Positions 30,582-39,380 of a stretch of 64,000 bases of DNA are shown here, piece after piece; the stretch's first letter is position 1, and each line of letters starts with the position of its first letter. Where the stretch lies: NCBI RefSeq assembly GCF_035581345.1, contig NZ_CP141608.1:886001-950000 (forward strand). The letters are read 5' to 3'. The position numbers and the translations under genes are program-made. Origin of the DNA: Pseudomonas sp. JQ170C. GTDB lineage: Bacteria > Pseudomonadota > Gammaproteobacteria > Pseudomonadales > Pseudomonadaceae. The notes under the pieces are model-generated. The model did no database searches and was not told the DNA's origin. It saw only the letters and a program-made list of their open reading frames with translations.

Positions 30582-30870
30582 TGGGCTTTCCTTTGGCGAA
30601 CGCCGCCTGTTGTTCGGCGCTGGCTTCTTTCTGGTACTGGGCTTTCCATTCGGCATACGGCATGCCGTAGACCACTTCGCGGGCTTCATCCATGCTCAGG
30701 TCGATCTGACGCTCGTCGGCGGCGGCCTTGTACCATTTGGACAGGCAGTTGCGGCAGAAGCCGGAGAGGTTCATCAGGTCGATGTTCTGCACATCCTTGC
30801 GGCTGTCCAGGTGGGCAACCAGCCGGCGGAAGGCGGCGGCTTCGAGTTCAAGCTTTTGTTGATCGTTCAT
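30574..30870 (-). CDS. DUF1244-family protein
   Basis: A 98-residue protein with the family core NLSGFCRNCLSKWYKAAA (C-x2-C) and MPYAEWKAQYQ. It is often found next to pterin genes in Pseudomonas, as here between folM and the HopJ-type gene. The two close cysteines could bind a metal. The function is unknown. Confidence 0.85.
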   Translation of the reverse strand: MNDQQKLELEAAAFRRLVAHLDSRKDVQNIDLMNLSGFCRNCLSKWYKAAADERQIDLSMDEAREVVYGMPYAEWKAQYQKEASAEQQAAFAKGKPND

Positions 30871-30894
30871 GGTCGTTCTCGTGACAAGGGCAAT

Positions 30895-31593
30895 TCAGTC
30901 AGTTGCGATGCGGTTTTTCAGGTGGCGGCCACCGTTGATCACCACGTTGCTGCCGGTGCTGTACTGGCTATCGAGCAGGAAGCGCACCGCCTCGATCAGC
31001 GGCTGGGCACCGGGCTCGAATTCCAGCAAGGCCTTTTTCAGGGTTTGCCGGCGATAGGCCTCGTCGCTGTTCTCTTTGAGGATCAACAGCCCGGGCAGGA
31101 TCGCGTTGACCCGCACTACCGGCGCGTATTTCTCGGCAAACGACAGCACCATGTTCTGCAGCGCGGCCTTGGTGGCGGCATAGCCGATGTGGCTCTTGCT
31201 GCCGCGCGAGGAGGTTTCGTCGCAGATGTGGATGATGTCGGCCTTGTCCAGCTTCAGCAGTTGCTCGCCCAGCGCCAGGTTCAGGTGATAGGGCGCCTCG
31301 ACGTGCAACTTGAACATGGTGTTGAGGTTGGCCAGGTCGTCGTCGAGCCACAACGAGGCGTTGTGGATGATTGCCCGCAGGCCATCGTAGTTGCTCTGCA
31401 GGTGATCGATCAGGGCCAGGCGGTCTTGTTCCAGGCACAGGTCGGCCTGGAACTGGATGATGTTGGGATGGGCCGCGTCGGGGCTTTTGCTGCGGCTGGC
31501 GCTGACCACGGTATGGCCGGCCTGCGCCAGGTTCAGGGCCAGCGCCAGCCCGACTCGCTGGCTGGCTCCGGTGACAAGAATTGGGCTTTTCAT
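30895..31593 (-). CDS. folM: Dihydromonapterin reductase FolM
   Basis: Short-chain reductase that makes tetrahydromonapterin, the cofactor of Pseudomonas phenylalanine hydroxylase. The 232-residue product has the pteridine-reductase motif TGASQRVG (TGx3RxG) in place of the usual TGxxxGxG, NAS in the fourth strand and the catalytic YAATK. The ATG at 31593 is preferred over a TTG five codons upstream. It heads a probable operon with DUF1244 and the HopJ-type gene. Confidence 0.9.
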   Translation of the reverse strand: MKSPILVTGASQRVGLALALNLAQAGHTVVSASRSKSPDAAHPNIIQFQADLCLEQDRLALIDHLQSNYDGLRAIIHNASLWLDDDLANLNTMFKLHVEAPYHLNLALGEQLLKLDKADIIHICDETSSRGSKSHIGYAATKAALQNMVLSFAEKYAPVVRVNAILPGLLILKENSDEAYRRQTLKKALLEFEPGAQPLIEAVRFLLDSQYSTGSNVVINGGRHLKNRIATD

Positions 31594-31648
31594 GGTGGGG
31601 GCGGTCAACTTTTACTGGTTCGCTTGGATAACCCCCAGCATACCCGAA

Positions 31649-32218
31649 CTAGGCTGGATTGCGCGCGCCCTGCGGCCTGGCACCGCGGGCCGGGGCGTTG
31701 AGCCAGTTGGCCAGCAGGCGGGTCGACAGCGGAATGAACAGGTACACCATCAAGGGCGTCAGCCCCAGGGTGCTGAGCAGGATGCGCGGCACCAGGTCCA
31801 GGGCGCCGAGCCAGTGGCCAAACAGCACATTGAACAGCAGCGAGACCGGAAAGAACGCCAGCCAGATGGCAACCGCTTGCTTCCAGCGTGGTGGGCGCTG
31901 CACCGGATTGGTGCCGAACCAACCGTCCAGGCCGCTGGCGCGCAGTTCCTGCGGTTGTTCAAACAGGCCGTTGCCACGGGTGAGCCAGGCGTTGCGCGAG
32001 GCGGAGTGTTCCCACGCCTGCATGGTCTGCTCGTTGGTGAAGCGGAAGATGATCTGGAACTCGTCGCCGTGCGGGGGCGGCGCCAGTACGCCGGAACCCA
32101 GGTAACCGGTGAAGTCGGTGGCCAGTTGTTCGCCTTCGTGCAGCCAGGCCATCAGGTCCTGGTAGCGGCCTTGGGCAACGCGGCGCGTCACCATCAGGGT
32201 TACGGGTGGGGTAGACAT
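31649..32218 (-). CDS. ABM-domain protein with two membrane helices
   Basis: A 189-residue protein. Residues about 5-95 are an antibiotic biosynthesis monooxygenase (ABM) ferredoxin-like domain (VTLMVTRRVAQGRYQDLMAW, EFQIIFRFTNEQTMQAWEHS). Two hydrophobic helices follow (AVAIWLAFFPVSLLFNVLFG, ILLSTLGLTPLMVYLFIPLS). This fusion recurs in proteobacteria. It may oxidise quinol-like small molecules at the membrane, but that is inference. The ATG at 32218 starts the ABM domain. Confidence 0.82.
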   Translation of the reverse strand: MSTPPVTLMVTRRVAQGRYQDLMAWLHEGEQLATDFTGYLGSGVLAPPPHGDEFQIIFRFTNEQTMQAWEHSASRNAWLTRGNGLFEQPQELRASGLDGWFGTNPVQRPPRWKQAVAIWLAFFPVSLLFNVLFGHWLGALDLVPRILLSTLGLTPLMVYLFIPLSTRLLANWLNAPARGARPQGARNPA

Positions 32219-32444
32219 CGTGTATCTCCTGGCAACTGGGCGTGGCGGGTGGCCTGCCCAAGAAATGCCGCCTGGGGTGGTAGGCGACATCTGGCTGCAT
32301 GCAAAAAACGGGCGCGGATTATTGCCGAAATTATCTGACCCGTCAGTGCTGGCGGACAAACCGCGTTGCGCGAAATGCCAATGGTCGTGCTTCCACCCCC
32401 GGAGTAGAATGCCCGTCGGCCCCTGAATCGTGGTTTTTCCGGCA

Positions 32445-33395
32445 ATGATCGAACCTGCCCAGCCTTCGTTGAACCCCGGCGATCTCGACCACGAGGAGCT
32501 GTTCCCGATCCGTGAAGTGTCGCGCCTGACCGGCATCAACCCGGTGACCCTGCGGGCCTGGGAGCGCCGTTATGGGCTGATCCAGCCCACACGCACCGAA
32601 AGTGGGCACCGCCTGTACTCCCAGGCCGATATTGATGAAGTGCGCAACATCCTCGGCTGGATCGAACGGGGGGTGGCGGTGAGCAAGGTCGGCAAGATCC
32701 TGGCCCGCAGTCAAAGCCTCAAGGCCCAGTCCGAACCGCTGCACAATCGCGCGTCCCAGAACGACTTCAAGCAGTGGCAGCTACAACTGCGCCAGGCCGT
32801 GCGCGCTTTCGATGAGCGGCGCCTGGGGCTGGTCTATGGCCAGGTCTTCAGCAGTTACCCCCTGGTGGTGGTGTTCCAGGACATCCTCATGCCGGTCTGG
32901 CAGGAACTGCGCAGCACGCGCGAAGCCTTCGGCCAGACCAGCGAATGGCTGTTCCTCGATGGTTTCTTGCGGGGGCGGGTGCTGCAGCGCTTGCAACTGG
33001 CCGAAGAGCAGCAGGAGGTGAGGGTGGTGCTGGCGGCCATTCCCGATCATTGCCGGGAACTGGAACTGCTGGTGACGGCCTTGCTGCTGGGCAGCAGTGA
33101 AATTGCCGTGACGGTGTTGAGCCTGGGGCAGCCCGTGGAAGAGTTGGCGTTGGTCTGCGAGCACATGGCGCCCCATGCCCTGGTGCTGTTCTCCAATCTT
33201 CCGCCGGCGCTGGACCTGCCGAAAAACCTGGCGCGCCTGGCCCTGGCACTGGAGTGCCCGTTGTTACTGGCGGGGGAAGCGGCGGACCTGGCCCAGGACA
33301 GTCTGGTCGGCTCGCAAGTCGCGTGCCTTGGCAGCGAGGCGCGCCTGATGCGCCGCCGGCTGCAGCAATACCTGGACGGTCACCTGGACAGTTGA
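32445..33395 (+). CDS. MerR-family regulator with B12-binding-like C-terminal domain (LitR/PplR type)
   Basis: A 316-residue regulator. The N-terminal MerR helix-turn-helix is clear (FPIREVSRLTGINPVTLRAW, ERRYGLIQPTRTESGHRLYS). The C-terminal two thirds resemble the cobalamin-binding helical and Rossmann domains of CarH/LitR, but the cobalamin motif (E/DxHxxG) is absent. In P. putida such class II LitR proteins respond to light through a separate LOV protein (family knowledge). A LOV gene lies about 700 bases downstream. The ATG at 32445 is chosen over GTG 32430. Confidence 0.82.
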   Translation: MIEPAQPSLNPGDLDHEELFPIREVSRLTGINPVTLRAWERRYGLIQPTRTESGHRLYSQADIDEVRNILGWIERGVAVSKVGKILARSQSLKAQSEPLHNRASQNDFKQWQLQLRQAVRAFDERRLGLVYGQVFSSYPLVVVFQDILMPVWQELRSTREAFGQTSEWLFLDGFLRGRVLQRLQLAEEQQEVRVVLAAIPDHCRELELLVTALLLGSSEIAVTVLSLGQPVEELALVCEHMAPHALVLFSNLPPALDLPKNLARLALALECPLLLAGEAADLAQDSLVGSQVACLGSEARLMRRRLQQYLDGHLDS

Positions 33396-33997
33396 GGGTG
33401 AAGCTCCGGATGGGCCTGGCGATGGGCCTGGAGGATGTACTCGCGTAGCCGTTCGATTTCCTGCGGTTGGCTGGGGCTCAGGTTGTAGGCCGCCAGGCTG
33501 TCGCCGGTGCGCCGTTGCAGCACACCCTGCAACGCAATCGGTGGGCAGTTGGTGGGTGTGAACCAGAGGTTGAAAGATTTCGGCGGCTCGGGCTGATCAC
33601 GAATCTCGATCAGAACGCCCTTGAATGAAATTTCCCGTACCCACAGGCCCGCACTCAGGCCCAGCTCATCTTCCAGCGCGACCGGTTCATCCAGCGTCAA
33701 GCGCCACGGCCGGACCATGGGGCCTTCTTCATAAATGTTCGGTGCACCCAGCTGAAGGTGCAGGGAATGGAACTCGTCTTCGACCAATTGCAGTGGAAAG
33801 GTCATTTGCTGGTTGTCGAACTGCGCCTGCAAGGTGACCTGCTCCTGGGCAATGAGCCGGGTCAGCAGGTCTTTGATCTCGCTGCCGCCATTGACCAGCA
33901 GGCGCGACGCCGACTCAGCCATCGACGGCTGTGACGTGTGCTGCATGGACCTGATGAAGTCCAGCTCATCCTGAGTCAGGAGGGCATCTGCTTGCAT
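33380..33997 (-). CDS. PilZ-like domain protein
   Basis: A 205-residue cytoplasmic protein. Residues about 90-190 look like a PilZ barrel (VREISFKGVLIEI matching the DxSxxG position, ending EIERLREYILQ). The usual c-di-GMP-binding RxxxR motif is not evident; only RPWR is present, and the Asp of DxSxxG is Glu. So nucleotide binding is doubtful. It overlaps the MerR gene by 16 bases tail to tail and follows the LOV gene on the same strand with 73 bases between. Alternative starts exist at 34030 and 34138. Confidence 0.65.
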   Translation of the reverse strand: MQADALLTQDELDFIRSMQHTSQPSMAESASRLLVNGGSEIKDLLTRLIAQEQVTLQAQFDNQQMTFPLQLVEDEFHSLHLQLGAPNIYEEGPMVRPWRLTLDEPVALEDELGLSAGLWVREISFKGVLIEIRDQPEPPKSFNLWFTPTNCPPIALQGVLQRRTGDSLAAYNLSPSQPQEIERLREYILQAHRQAHPELHPQLSR

Positions 33998-34070
33998 GAT
34001 CGAACTCGAAAATGTCAGTCGTGAATGCATTTCTTCACCGAGATGGACAGCCAAACGGTGGTTTAGTTTT

Positions 34071-34529
34071 TTACCGTTGGTCGCTTTCCAGTTCGGCAAT
34101 GCGTGCCCGTGCCTGGGAAAGTTCGCGTTCCAGTTCAATCACCCGCTGCTCGGCCTCGACCTGGCGGCTGACATCCTTCTGGATGCCAATGAAGTACTTG
34201 AGCTGGTCGGCTTCGTTGTACACCGGGGTGATCGACAGCTCGTTCCAGAAGGCGCTGCCGTCCTTGCGGTAGTTGCGCAGGATTTCCCGGCACGGCTGGC
34301 CGCTGCGGATTGCCTCACGGATCAGGCGGCGAGGGGCCTGGTCACGGTCGTCGTTCTGCAAGAAGCGGCAGTCGCGGTAGAGAATGTCGTTGGCGCTGTA
34401 GCCGGTCAGGCGCTCGAACGCCGGATTCACGTAGATCAGGATGGTGTCGTCATCGCCTTCCTGTTCGGCGACCACGATGCCATCGTTGGAGGCGTCAATC
34501 ATGCGTTGCAGCAGTTTGGCGTTGATCAT
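34071..34529 (-). CDS. Short LOV-domain photoreceptor (PpSB1-LOV type)
   Basis: A 152-residue blue-light receptor with no attached output domain. The photoactive Cys54 lies in YRDCRFLQ (variant of GxNCRFLQ), with the FMN-contacting NYRKDGSAFWNEL and GIQKDVSRQ segments. A C-terminal Jalpha coiled coil follows (EQRVIELERELSQARARIAE). It closely resembles the short LOV proteins of P. putida, whose N-terminus MINA fixes the start at 34529. Arg62 and Arg67 match the two arginines that distinguish the slow-recovering PpSB1-LOV from the fast PpSB2-LOV, as I recall that literature. Confidence 0.9.
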   Translation of the reverse strand: MINAKLLQRMIDASNDGIVVAEQEGDDDTILIYVNPAFERLTGYSANDILYRDCRFLQNDDRDQAPRRLIREAIRSGQPCREILRNYRKDGSAFWNELSITPVYNEADQLKYFIGIQKDVSRQVEAEQRVIELERELSQARARIAELESDQR

Positions 34530-34669
34530 CGAAAAATTCACAAGGTCATTGGAGCGGGCACGGCGGCTGATTCTAGATTATTGGTGCGCGGCTCACACCT
34601 GGAGAGTGAGGCCTTTTGCCAGTGTCCGATGTTAGTATCCTACGCTTTTACTCAGTTTCGGAATCCACT

Positions 34670-35125
34670 ATGAAAGTCGCCATCCTTTCCGGTTCGGTCT
34701 ACGGCACGGCCGAAGAAGTCGCACGGCATGCCGAATCCCTGCTCAAGGCCGCAGGTTTCGAGGCCTGGCATGCTGCGCGCGCCACCTTGCAAGACCTCCA
34801 GGGCTTTGCTCCAGACGCCTTTCTGGGCGTGACTTCGACCACCGGCATGGGCGAGTTGCCCGATAACCTGATGCCGCTGTTCAGTGAAATTCGCGATGTA
34901 CTGCCCGCCGCCTGGCGCGGCTTGCCCGGTGCGGTGATCGGCCTGGGTGATTCGAGCTACGGCGATACCTTCTGCGGCGGTGGCGAGCAGATGCGCGAGC
35001 TGTTCGCCGAACTGGGCGTCAATGAAGTGCAGCCGATGCTGCGCCTGGATGCCAGCGAAACCGTTACGCCTGAAACCGATGCCGAGCCCTGGCTGGCAGA
35101 GCTCATCGCTAAACTGCGCGGCTGA
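34670..35125 (+). CDS. Flavodoxin / MioC-like FMN protein
   Basis: A 151-residue short-chain flavodoxin. The FMN phosphate loop is SGSVYGTAEEVA, the second loop TSTTGMGELPDN and the third GLGDSSYGDTFCGGGEQM. MioC-type proteins support biotin synthase and other electron-transfer reactions (family knowledge). The ATG at 34670 begins the fold. The gene's stop abuts the convergent LysR stop directly. Confidence 0.88.
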   Translation: MKVAILSGSVYGTAEEVARHAESLLKAAGFEAWHAARATLQDLQGFAPDAFLGVTSTTGMGELPDNLMPLFSEIRDVLPAAWRGLPGAVIGLGDSSYGDTFCGGGEQMRELFAELGVNEVQPMLRLDASETVTPETDAEPWLAELIAKLRG

Positions 35126-36013
35126 TCACGACGGCTGTGGTTGTTCGCGCAGCAACTGCAGCCAGGCCTGTGCCGCACGTGACAGATAGGCACCCTGGCG
35201 CCAGATGAAGGCGATGTCCCAGCGCAGGTCGGTGGGCTCGCTCAACGTCAGGCGGACCACGCCGGGGCGTTCCAGCCCCCGTGCCACCACGCTGGGCAGC
35301 AACACCACACCCTGGCCAGCCGCCACCAGCGCAGCGAGGAAGTCAGCCTGGCCGCTGCGGCCACCCTCTTTGGGGGTAAATCCCAACTGCTGGCACGCAC
35401 TGAGCAAGCGATCGTTGAGCACGAAACTGCGCTGGTACAGCAAGAACGGTGTATCGGCCAGTTGCGCCAGGCTGACCTGGCCGGCATCGGCCAGTGGGTG
35501 GTCGACCGGCAACAGGGCATCGAGCGGTTCGTTGCAGAAGGGCTGGTAGGCAAATGCCGGATCATTGGGCGTGAGGCTGCCGCCCAGTTCCAGTTCACCG
35601 CTTTGTACCGCTTGCTCGACACTGCGGCTGCCGCCTTCAAGCAAATGGATGGTGATGTTCGGGTAACGCCGACGGTATTCGGCAAACAATCCGGCAAACA
35701 GTGCGTCGCTGCCCAGCAGGGGTAGGCCAAGGCGCAGTTCGCCACGGCCCAACTGGCTCAAATCGTCGAGTTCGTTCTGCAGCTCCTGGCGCAGGCGCAG
35801 CATGGCTTCGCCGCGTTCGAGCACGATCCTGCCGGCAGCGGTCAGGTGCAGGTGCGAGCCTTGGCGTTCAAGCAAGGGCGTACCCAGGTCCTGCTCCAGT
35901 TGCGCCACTTGTTTGCTCACCGCCGATTGGCTGATGTGCAGCGTGTGGGCCGCCTGGGTGAAGCCACCGCGGTGGACCACTTCGATAAAACTGCGTAGCT
36001 GTTTGAATTCCAT
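35126..36013 (-). CDS. LysR-family regulator divergent from cidA/lrgB
   Basis: A 295-residue LysR protein (EFKQLRSFIEVVHRGGFTQA, QSAVSKQVAQLEQDLG, then a co-inducer domain). Its start lies 97 bases from the divergent cidA-like gene, and LysR proteins (CidR) control cid operons in other bacteria, so it is the probable regulator. The ATG at 36013 starts the helix-turn-helix. Confidence 0.87.
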   Translation of the reverse strand: MEFKQLRSFIEVVHRGGFTQAAHTLHISQSAVSKQVAQLEQDLGTPLLERQGSHLHLTAAGRIVLERGEAMLRLRQELQNELDDLSQLGRGELRLGLPLLGSDALFAGLFAEYRRRYPNITIHLLEGGSRSVEQAVQSGELELGGSLTPNDPAFAYQPFCNEPLDALLPVDHPLADAGQVSLAQLADTPFLLYQRSFVLNDRLLSACQQLGFTPKEGGRSGQADFLAALVAAGQGVVLLPSVVARGLERPGVVRLTLSEPTDLRWDIAFIWRQGAYLSRAAQAWLQLLREQPQPS

Positions 36014-36110
36014 GATCGAGATTCCATTGTGGAATGGAAGCAAGTCTAACAATTCGCTTTTGGCGTGTGGGGTGGGCTTCTAGAATGAAGGCCTGAAGAG
36101 GTCCCCTGCG

Positions 36111-36497
36111 ATGAAACCCGCGTCAATCAAACGATTCCTGCGCTTGCTCGCCGAGCTTGCGATCTTCCTTGGCCTGTATCTGTTCGGCGGTCAGTTGGCC
36201 GCCTGGCTGGGCTGGCCAATCCCGGGCGGGGTCATGGGCCAGGCCCTGCTCCTGTTGCTGTTTGCCCTGGGCTGGTTGAAGCCGGCCTCGTTGCAACTGG
36301 GTGCGGGCCTGCTGATGGCCGAGATGCTGCTGTTCTTTATTCCCGCGCTGATGAGTCTGCTCGACTACGGCAGCCTGATGCGTGACGAAGGCTGGCGAAT
36401 TCTGCTGGTGATCGGCGTCAGCACCCTGATGGTCATGGTGATGACGGCGGTGACGGTGGAGTGGGTGTGCCGCTGGAGGATGCGCCATGACGCTTGA
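36111..36497 (+). CDS. cidA: CidA/LrgA-family holin-like membrane protein
   Basis: A 128-residue polytopic membrane protein with four hydrophobic helices and the family signature WPIPGGVMGQALLLLLFALG. CidA/LrgA proteins act with CidB/LrgB in murein hydrolase control or in transport of pyruvate and related acids (family knowledge). It overlaps the next gene by 11 bases. An alternative name is lrgA. Confidence 0.88.
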   Translation: MKPASIKRFLRLLAELAIFLGLYLFGGQLAAWLGWPIPGGVMGQALLLLLFALGWLKPASLQLGAGLLMAEMLLFFIPALMSLLDYGSLMRDEGWRILLVIGVSTLMVMVMTAVTVEWVCRWRMRHDA

Positions 36498-37173
36498 GCC
36501 CATGCCGCTGTTCTGGCTGGCCCTGACCCTGCTGGCCTACCTGGGCAGCCGCTGGTTGTACCGTCGCACCGGCCGCTACCTGCTTTCCCCCCTGATCCTG
36601 GTGCCCGCGCTGCTGCTGGCGGTCGCGGTGCCCTTGCACACGGCCTATGCCGAATACGCGCGCAATACCCATTGGCTGATGTCGGTGCTGGGCCCGGTGA
36701 CGGTGGCCTTCGCCGTGCCGATCTGGCAGCAGCGCGCGCTGCTGGCGCGGCACTGGCCGGCGCTGTCGCTGGGCATGCTGGTGGGCAGTGCGGCGTCAAT
36801 CAGCAGTTCCTGGGGGCTGGCGCACCTGCTGGCGCTGGATAACTCGGTGAGCCTGTCGTTGCTGCCGCGTTCGATCACCACGCCCTTTGCCATGCCCCTG
36901 GCCCGTGACCTGGGCGGGGTGCCGGAGCTGACGGCGGTGTTCGTGATGTTTACCGGGGTGCTCGGGGCAATGTTCGGCGGGGTGCTGCTCAAGTTCCTGC
37001 CGCTGCGCACAGCGTTGGCCCGTGGCGCGCTGTTCGGGGTCGGTGCCCATGGCGCTGGCGTCAGTCGCGCCCATGAGGTGGGCGGCGAAGAAGGCTCTGT
37101 CGCGGGGCTGGTGATGGTCCTTACCGGATTGCTCAATCTGTTTGCCGCGCCCCTGCTGACGGTGCTGTTGTGA
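36487..37173 (+). CDS. lrgB: LrgB/CidB-family membrane protein
   Basis: A 228-residue polytopic membrane protein with the family signatures SLLPRSITTPFAMPLARDLG and LFGVGAHGAGVSRAHEVGG. It is the partner of the CidA/LrgA protein encoded 11 bases upstream in overlap. The LysR gene on the other strand probably senses a weak acid or overflow metabolite and controls both. Confidence 0.9.
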   Translation: MTLEPMPLFWLALTLLAYLGSRWLYRRTGRYLLSPLILVPALLLAVAVPLHTAYAEYARNTHWLMSVLGPVTVAFAVPIWQQRALLARHWPALSLGMLVGSAASISSSWGLAHLLALDNSVSLSLLPRSITTPFAMPLARDLGGVPELTAVFVMFTGVLGAMFGGVLLKFLPLRTALARGALFGVGAHGAGVSRAHEVGGEEGSVAGLVMVLTGLLNLFAAPLLTVLL

Positions 37174-37358
37174 CGTGCCTCTCTGTTTGAGGGGCTGACT
37201 CACAGAGTCAATAAGCTGGCTGCCAATGCAACTTCCCCCTGGACCGGTACTGGCTAGACTGGATCCAATAGAGCACACGAATGTGCCGAGGTAATTGCAA
37301 TGATCGCAGCCGCTGCCTTGCGCAACACTACACATGCCTACCAACCGGGACCGCACTG

Positions 37359-38264
37359 ATGCCTTTGGCCGAAATTCCATTGTGCGTCTGGCGTACCCGG
37401 GGCCTGAGTTTTTCGTTCCGGGGCCAGAGCATTCGATACTGGACGGCAGGGCAAGGTGAACCCCTGTTGCTTATCCACGGATTTCCCACGGCGAGCTGGG
37501 ATTGGCATTACCTGTGGGCGCCACTGGCCCAGCGCTTTCGGGTCATCGCCTGCGACATGCTCGGCTTTGGCGACTCGGCAAAGCCGCTGCAGCACCACTA
37601 CAGCCTGATGGAGCAGGCCGATCTGCAACAAGCGTTGCTCAAGCACCTGCAGATCGACCAGCCGGTCCATTTGCTGGCCCATGACTATGGCGCCAGCGTC
37701 TCCCAGGAACTGTTGGCGCGCCACCATGAGGGGCGGGCGCAGGTCGCCAGCTGTGTATTCCTCAACGGTGGCCTGTTCCCCGAGCGGCACCGGGCCTTGC
37801 TGATCCAGAAGCTGCTGCTCAGCCGCCTGGGCTGGCTGGTGGGGCGCTCGTTTGGTCGCGATGACCTGGTGCGCCATGTCACCCAGGTCTACGGGCCCTG
37901 CACCCGTCCCAGCGAAAGCGCGCTGGACGACTACTGGAGCCTGATCGCCACGAGCCGCGGTACGCGCATCCTGCACAAGCTGGTTGCCTATGTGCCGGAG
38001 CGCTCGACTTACCGAGAGCGCTGGGTCGGTTCGCTGATGAAGAAAGAGGTGCCGTTGCGCTTTATCAATGGCGCGGTCGACCCGGTTTCGGGTGCGCACA
38101 TGCTCGAGCGCTATAAAGAGCTGGTGCCCGACCCGGATACGGTGTCGTTGCATGGCATCGGCCATTACCCCCACACCGAAGCACCGGTCCAGGTGCTGCG
38201 CCATTACCTTGAGTTTCGTGAACAGCCGCTGGCGCACATTCCCCAGAAGGTCGCCTGGTCCTGA
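37359..38264 (+). CDS. Alpha/beta hydrolase with Asp nucleophile (epoxide hydrolase / haloalkane dehalogenase-like)
   Basis: A 301-residue hydrolase. The oxyanion region is HGFPTASWDW and the nucleophile elbow is LLAHDYGASV, with Asp in place of Ser as in epoxide hydrolases and haloalkane dehalogenases. The acid is probably in INGAVDPVSG and the histidine in GIGHYPHTE. The ATG at 37359 begins the conserved protein; the upstream part of the frame is not family-like. No signal peptide. Confidence 0.83.
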   Translation: MPLAEIPLCVWRTRGLSFSFRGQSIRYWTAGQGEPLLLIHGFPTASWDWHYLWAPLAQRFRVIACDMLGFGDSAKPLQHHYSLMEQADLQQALLKHLQIDQPVHLLAHDYGASVSQELLARHHEGRAQVASCVFLNGGLFPERHRALLIQKLLLSRLGWLVGRSFGRDDLVRHVTQVYGPCTRPSESALDDYWSLIATSRGTRILHKLVAYVPERSTYRERWVGSLMKKEVPLRFINGAVDPVSGAHMLERYKELVPDPDTVSLHGIGHYPHTEAPVQVLRHYLEFREQPLAHIPQKVAWS

Positions 38265-38393
38265 TGGACCAGGTGCAACCCATCATCGCCTGACCTTATT
38301 GCCTGCCATTCACCCCGCGCCCGCTTCGTTGTGCGCGGGCCGGGGCTGATCGACACTCGGGCATCCCTTGCCGAATTTTCTGGAGTGTTGAGC

Positions 38394-39302
38394 ATGAACG
38401 ATTCGCTGCGCCTGGACGATAAAGTGGTCATTGTCACTGGAGCCGGTGGTGGCCTGGGGCAGGCACATGCCTTGCTGTTTGCCCGTCATGGGGCGCGGGT
38501 GGTGGTCAACGACCTGGGCGGCTCGACCCATGGTGAAGGGGCCAGCACCTCTGCCGCCGACCGGGTGGTGGCGCAGATTCGCGAGGCAGGTGGCACGGCG
38601 GTGGCCAACCATGACTCGGTCAGCGATGGCCAGCGGATCGTCGAGCAAGCGCTGGATGCCTTCGGCCGGGTCGATGTGCTGGTCAACAATGCCGGCATCC
38701 TGCGCGACAAGACGTTCCACAAGATGGAAGACAGCGACTGGGAGCAGGTTTACCAAGTGCATGTCGAGGGCGCCTACAAGGTGACCCGTGCGGCCTGGCC
38801 GCACCTGCGCGAGCAGAATGGCGGACGGGTGATTTTCACCTCGTCGACCTCGGGCATCTACGGCAACTTCGGCCAGGCCAACTACGGCATGGCCAAACTC
38901 GGCCTGTACGGCTTGACCCGGACCCTGGCCATCGAAGGACGCAAGCACGGCATCCTGGTCAACGCCATTGCGCCTACCGGCGGCACACGCATGACCGAAG
39001 GCCTGTTGCCGCCCCAGGTATTCGAGCAGCTCAAGCCTGAGCTGGTCAGCCCGTTGGTGGTGTACCTGGGCAGCGAGCAGTGCCAGGACAGCGGCGGCCT
39101 TTATGAGGTAGGGGGTGGTTGGATCGGAAAGGTGCGCTGGGAGCGCAGCCTGGGGGTAGGGTTCAACCCCCATGAAGGCTTCACCCCGGAGGATGTGGCC
39201 GCGAACTGGGAGCGAATCAGCGATTTTGCCGACGCGGTGCATCCCCATGACAGCCTGGAGGCATTGCAACAGATGATGGCCAACTTGCAGAAGTATCAAT
39301 AG
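38394..39302 (+). CDS. Short-chain dehydrogenase (3-hydroxyacyl-CoA dehydrogenase-like)
   Basis: A 302-residue SDR. It shows TGAGGGLGQAHALLFARHGA, the NDLGG segment, NNAGILRD, and catalytic Ser/Tyr/Lys in TSSTSGIYGNFGQANYGMAK. This NDLGGSTHGEG type matches the dehydrogenase unit of the peroxisomal multifunctional enzyme (HSD17B4-like), which acts on 3-hydroxyacyl-CoA. No MaoC hydratase partner is adjacent. The substrate is uncertain. Confidence 0.87.
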   Translation: MNDSLRLDDKVVIVTGAGGGLGQAHALLFARHGARVVVNDLGGSTHGEGASTSAADRVVAQIREAGGTAVANHDSVSDGQRIVEQALDAFGRVDVLVNNAGILRDKTFHKMEDSDWEQVYQVHVEGAYKVTRAAWPHLREQNGGRVIFTSSTSGIYGNFGQANYGMAKLGLYGLTRTLAIEGRKHGILVNAIAPTGGTRMTEGLLPPQVFEQLKPELVSPLVVYLGSEQCQDSGGLYEVGGGWIGKVRWERSLGVGFNPHEGFTPEDVAANWERISDFADAVHPHDSLEALQQMMANLQKYQ

Positions 39303-39380
39303 GGCCGATCGCCTGTGGTTGTGGTCGCCGGATGAAGTTGCCTATGCTGGACGGCCACGATCGATACAGGAGTACAGGGA

